Part shown: positions 61,175 through 64,000 of the stretch, piece by piece
Numbering within the stretch: the first letter of the stretch is position 1
How the letters are laid out: the number at the start of each line of letters is the position of its first letter
Assembly (NCBI GenBank): GCA_963727245.1
Contig: CAVSFO010000004.1
Span: forward strand, 248,001 to 312,000
Source of the DNA: JBKQVT01 sp963727245
GTDB taxonomy: Bacteria > Planctomycetota > Planctomycetia > Pirellulales > Thermoguttaceae
Direction: 5' to 3'
DNA: 64,000 bases
Program-made: the position numbers and the translations under genes
Notes under the pieces: generated by a model
Told to the model about the DNA's origin: nothing
Databases searched by the model: none
What the model saw: only the letters and a program-made list of their open reading frames with translations

Positions 61175-62308
61175 CTAATCCCCTTTGCCGCCCTGAAGGC
61201 CGGCGAACAGGTTGTCGTCGCGGCTGATCCAGGTGTCCTTGTCCTTGATGATCGCCTGCGGCGGCAGCGTGGGCGTGGCGGTGGCGATGCCGGAGACGCG
61301 CTTCACGGCGGTGCCGATGGCCATGAACTCGATCAGGCCGCCCAATTCATGGATATGGGTCTTGACGCCCACCACGTCGTCGGCGCCGATCGCGTCGGCC
61401 TCCCGCTTGATCAGGCCGATGGCGTGCTCGCGGGCGTCGTAGACCAAGGAGGTCAGGTCGCTGACCTCGCCGCGGCTGAACGACTTGAACATCGCCTTCA
61501 GCCCGCCCAGCACGCCCAGGGAATAGACGGCCGTGCCCAGCACCAGCTTCAAGGGCGTGTAGCCCATGTTCGTCAGGTTCCACATCTCTTCGCAGGTCAG
61601 GTCGCTGGTGATCGGTTCCTGCGTGTGCCGCGCATCCAGGGCCGGATTGTGGGCGGCCGTGCCCATCATGATCATCTCGTGGACGCCCTTGAAGGGCATG
61701 AGCTCGGTTTCGATGCCGACCACGGCGTTGGCGCCGGCGGCGCGGGCCTCGGCCGCGATGCGTGCCAGGGCCAGATGCCGCGTCTTGTTGAAAATGTCGC
61801 TGAACTCCTTGATCTCGCCGCGGGCCAGGCCCTTGAGCCCGCCCAGCAGCCCGCCGCCGATGCCCGTGGAATAGGCCACGTTGCCGAAGACGAATTGCCG
61901 GGGCGAGTAGCCGGCGTCCAACAGGCAGTAGAGTTCCTGCCCGTCGCCGCTGGTGGAGAAGAGGACGTTTTTCGCCTTTTCGCCGGCGCCGTGGACGCAG
62001 GAGGCCACCGAGATGAATTCGATGTTGCCGAGGAAGGCCCGCAATTCGCTGGTCACGCCGGTGATGCCCGCCCCGCCGCATTTTTGGGCCTCTGCCACCA
62101 TGCGGGCGTAGGATTGTTGGCGGCCTTCATGGATGATTTGCGTAATCTGCTCGACTTCGCCGCCGAAGGCACTTTTCAGTCCGGCCCCGATGCCGCCGAC
62201 GAACCCCAGCGAATAGACGCTATTGCCGACGACCAGTTCCCCGGGGCTGAGGCCCTTGAGGTGGAGGCAATACAGTTCGTTACCAGACAATCCGGTCATG
62301 ACGGACAT
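61175..62308 (-). CDS. Triplicated YbjQ-family (DUF74) protein
   Basis: About 377 residues from the ATG at 62308. Three tandem YbjQ-like domains, each starting with a NELYCL/QELYCL/EEMWNL-type strand, then VVGNSVYSLG, FGNVAYSTGI or LGTAVYSLGV, and ending in a GxTSELRAF-like or VGVKTHIHE strand. Single YbjQ domains form pentamers and are annotated as heavy-metal-binding on weak grounds; a triple-domain chain is unusual. Function unknown. Confidence 0.8.
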   Translation of the reverse strand: MSVMTGLSGNELYCLHLKGLSPGELVVGNSVYSLGFVGGIGAGLKSAFGGEVEQITQIIHEGRQQSYARMVAEAQKCGGAGITGVTSELRAFLGNIEFISVASCVHGAGEKAKNVLFSTSGDGQELYCLLDAGYSPRQFVFGNVAYSTGIGGGLLGGLKGLARGEIKEFSDIFNKTRHLALARIAAEARAAGANAVVGIETELMPFKGVHEMIMMGTAAHNPALDARHTQEPITSDLTCEEMWNLTNMGYTPLKLVLGTAVYSLGVLGGLKAMFKSFSRGEVSDLTSLVYDAREHAIGLIKREADAIGADDVVGVKTHIHELGGLIEFMAIGTAVKRVSGIATATPTLPPQAIIKDKDTWISRDDNLFAGLQGGKGD

Positions 62309-62439
62309 GGTTCTGATCCTTGATCGAGGTTTGGAAGAGGAATTGCCGCTCCCCGGCGACCGCATGGTGGAAAGTCTAGGGGAAGCCGCCCCATCTTGTC
62401 AAGGATAGCCGCACTGCCATTGCGACTTTTGGCTCCCTA

Positions 62440-62468
62440 AGCCCACCGGCTGCGTCCGGTGGGAACGG
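62440..62468. repeat. CCCACCGGCTGCG repeat, partial copy
   Basis: A single short palindrome of the family seen at 1551 and 16624, between the YbjQ and ftsY genes. Confidence 0.65.
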
Positions 62469-62505
62469 GTCGCGTCGCAGATAGGGACAAAATCCCCAGG
62501 CCCGC

Positions 62506-63429
62506 TCAGCGGCCCAGGTCGTCAAACAGGGCGTCGACAAACGGATCGGCCTCGAAAAGGGCCAGGTCCTCGGCCTTCTCGCCGACGCCCACGTACTTCA
62601 CCGGCAGCCCGACTTGCTTGCGAATGGCCACCACCACGCCGCCCTTGGCCGTGCCGTCCAGCTTGGCCAGCACGATGCCCGTGCAACGCACGGCGTCGGT
62701 GAAGTGCCGGGCCTGGCTGATGCCGTTCTGGCCCGTGGTGGCGTCCAAAACCAGCAGCACCTCGTGCGGAGCGTCGGGAATCTGTTTGCCGAGCACGCGA
62801 TGGATCTTCGTCAGTTCCTGCATCAGGCCCTGTTGCGTTTGCAGCCGCCCGGCGGTGTCCACGATGCAGACGTCGGCGGCCGCTTCCAGGGCTCGGGCGA
62901 CCGTGCGATGGGCCACGCTGGCCGGGTCGCTGCCCTGGGGGCCGGTGACGATCTCGGCGCCGAGGCGTTGGGCCCAGATGGTCAACTGCTCGACGGCCGC
63001 CGCCCGGAAGGTGTCGCCCGCCCCCAGCACCACCCGCTTGCCGTCCGCTTGGAACATGGCCGCCAGCTTGGCGATCGAGGTCGTCTTTCCCGAACCGTTC
63101 ACGCCGGCCACCATGATGACCGTGGGCCCGGCGGCGGCGAAACGGATGGGGTCGGCGGGCTGGGCCAGCAAGGTCCTGAGCGTCTGCTTGATGTGCTCCA
63201 GCACGTCGCCGAGCTGCACGACGCGGGCGCGGAAACTGGCGCGGATTTCGTCGACGGTTTCCTGGGCCGCCTCGACGCCCATGTCGGTCTTCACCAGCAG
63301 CTCGAACAATTCGTCGAGGAACGCCTCGTCGACCAATCGCCCCTGGGTCTTGAAAAGGTCGCGCAGATCGGTGTTCAGCAGCGAACGGGTCTTCTTTAGA
63401 CCTTGCTTCAGTTTATCAAATAGACCCAT
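62506..63429 (-). CDS. ftsY: Signal recognition particle receptor FtsY
   Basis: 307 residues from the ATG at 63429. The NG domain is complete: GVNGSGKTTSIAKLA, DTFRAAAVEQL, VDTAGRLQ, VLAKLDGTAKGGVV and YVGVGEKAEDL. The acidic A domain found in E. coli FtsY is absent; the protein starts MGLFDKLKQGLKKTR. It receives ribosome-SRP complexes at the membrane. It follows nusB by about 60 bases. Confidence 0.96.
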   Translation of the reverse strand: MGLFDKLKQGLKKTRSLLNTDLRDLFKTQGRLVDEAFLDELFELLVKTDMGVEAAQETVDEIRASFRARVVQLGDVLEHIKQTLRTLLAQPADPIRFAAAGPTVIMVAGVNGSGKTTSIAKLAAMFQADGKRVVLGAGDTFRAAAVEQLTIWAQRLGAEIVTGPQGSDPASVAHRTVARALEAAADVCIVDTAGRLQTQQGLMQELTKIHRVLGKQIPDAPHEVLLVLDATTGQNGISQARHFTDAVRCTGIVLAKLDGTAKGGVVVAIRKQVGLPVKYVGVGEKAEDLALFEADPFVDALFDDLGR

Positions 63430-63488
63430 GGGACAGTTCAGGGTTGGGGGTTCAGGGGTTGGAGCGGCCTCAATGGCGTCTTTCGGCT

Positions 63489-63932
63489 TCACGGCTGGCT
63501 CTCTGCCGGGCACCGGGCGGCGTCCGCCTGTTGGCGGGCGCGGTGCATGAGGTTGTCGAGGATGCCGTTGACGAACTGGGCGGAGTTGGCGGAGCCGAAT
63601 CGCTTGGCCAGCTCGACCGCCTCGTCGATGGCCACCCGCGGCGGCGTGTCGCTGTGGAAGATTTCGTAAGCCCCCAGCCGCAGCACGTTGCGATCGGTGG
63701 CGGCCATGCGGTGCAGGCTCCAGTTGGCCGCCGTCTGTTCGATCCATTGGTCCAGTTCCTGGCGGTTCCGCCGCACCCCGGCCACCAGTTGGCGGGCCAG
63801 CGCGACCAGGTCTTCCGCCTTCAGCCGCTCGGCAATCAGCGCGTCGCCGATGGCCGGCGAACCCTGTGGATTCAGATCGTCCTGATAGAGGACTTGGAAG
63901 GCGACTTCTCGAGAACGGCTGCGGCGGGCCAT
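63489..63932 (-). CDS. nusB: Transcription antitermination protein NusB
   Basis: 147 residues. MARRSRSREVAFQVLYQDDL and RVAIDEAVELAKRFGSANSA are NusB signatures; the protein is helical throughout. It binds boxA RNA with NusE for rRNA antitermination. The C-terminus has a short Arg/Ala-rich tail. About 68 bases upstream remain in the window. Confidence 0.95.
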   Translation of the reverse strand: MARRSRSREVAFQVLYQDDLNPQGSPAIGDALIAERLKAEDLVALARQLVAGVRRNRQELDQWIEQTAANWSLHRMAATDRNVLRLGAYEIFHSDTPPRVAIDEAVELAKRFGSANSAQFVNGILDNLMHRARQQADAARCPAESQP

Positions 63933-64000
63933 GGAAAACTCAGGAAGGGGTGTGAAACGTTGCTGCCAGGCTGGCGACGCTCAATTGTACACGATCAGGG

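Overview
The window is from a high-GC bacterium, almost certainly a planctomycete and probably in or near the Pirellulales. The signs are a Ser/Thr kinase carrying two copies of the planctomycete-specific TIGR03067 domain, planctomycete-style ECF sigma and leucine-rich-repeat proteins, a TatC with a long insert after its first helix, mcsAB, many small lipoproteins, and very dense intergenic palindromic repeats. No rRNA, tRNA, CRISPR array, prophage or replication origin was recognised. The sequence shows about 17 single-base-type frameshifts in 12 otherwise well-conserved genes. These look more like uncorrected assembly indels than real decay, so broken genes are given as one feature with the break positions.

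Layout. 0-5.3 kb (minus strand): PQQ-like propeller protein, MoxR ATPase, DUF58 protein and the start of a BatA-type vWA protein. 5.5-6.6 kb: LRR membrane protein. 6.7-15.1 kb (minus): a respiratory operon with Rieske protein, cytochrome b6-type subunit, subunit IV-like cytochrome b, an octaheme cytochrome c, a small lipoprotein, a Tat-exported protein with a possible cupredoxin-like region and a diheme lipoprotein cytochrome c. 15.3-19.7 kb: purD, then pyrB-pyrC-yacP-like on the minus strand. 20-23 kb: a RAYT (REP-associated) transposase inside its own hairpin repeats, a GGDEF protein and a gingipain-fold-like secreted protein. 23.4-28.7 kb: an ABC-2 exporter operon whose three genes overlap end to start. 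29-32.2 kb: HD-GYP protein, ABM monooxygenase and two small paired modules (DUF4160/DUF2442 and HicAB). 32.3-45.3 kb: trpE, mcsA-mcsB, coaD with a class V aminotransferase, a TPR protein, rpsT, pyrK, an RluB-type pseudouridine synthase, manA and tatC.

45.5-58.9 kb (plus strand) is the most unusual part. An ECF sigma gene is followed by secreted or envelope proteins: a Hint-domain protein, an STN/secretin-N-like protein, a thioredoxin-like/peptidase-MA-like protein with a substituted zinc motif, a Gly-rich protein, a 1205-residue mosaic kinase and a WD40-like protein. The kinase joins a zinc-finger anti-sigma-like N-terminus, a kinase domain, one membrane helix, two TIGR03067 domains and segments resembling ExbD, FliF/YscJ and SecD-P1. 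Three of these genes are preceded by the same element with ECF-like -35/-10 spacing, so a regulon driven by the neighbouring sigma factor is a testable idea. The window ends with glnB, an outer-membrane porin, a three-copy YbjQ protein, ftsY and nusB on the minus strand.

At least a dozen families of palindromic or low-complexity repeats fill most gaps. In several places they are read as protein: inside the octaheme cytochrome c, at both ends of the PQQ protein, at the C-terminus of the ABC-linked lipoprotein and at the C-terminus of the diheme cytochrome.
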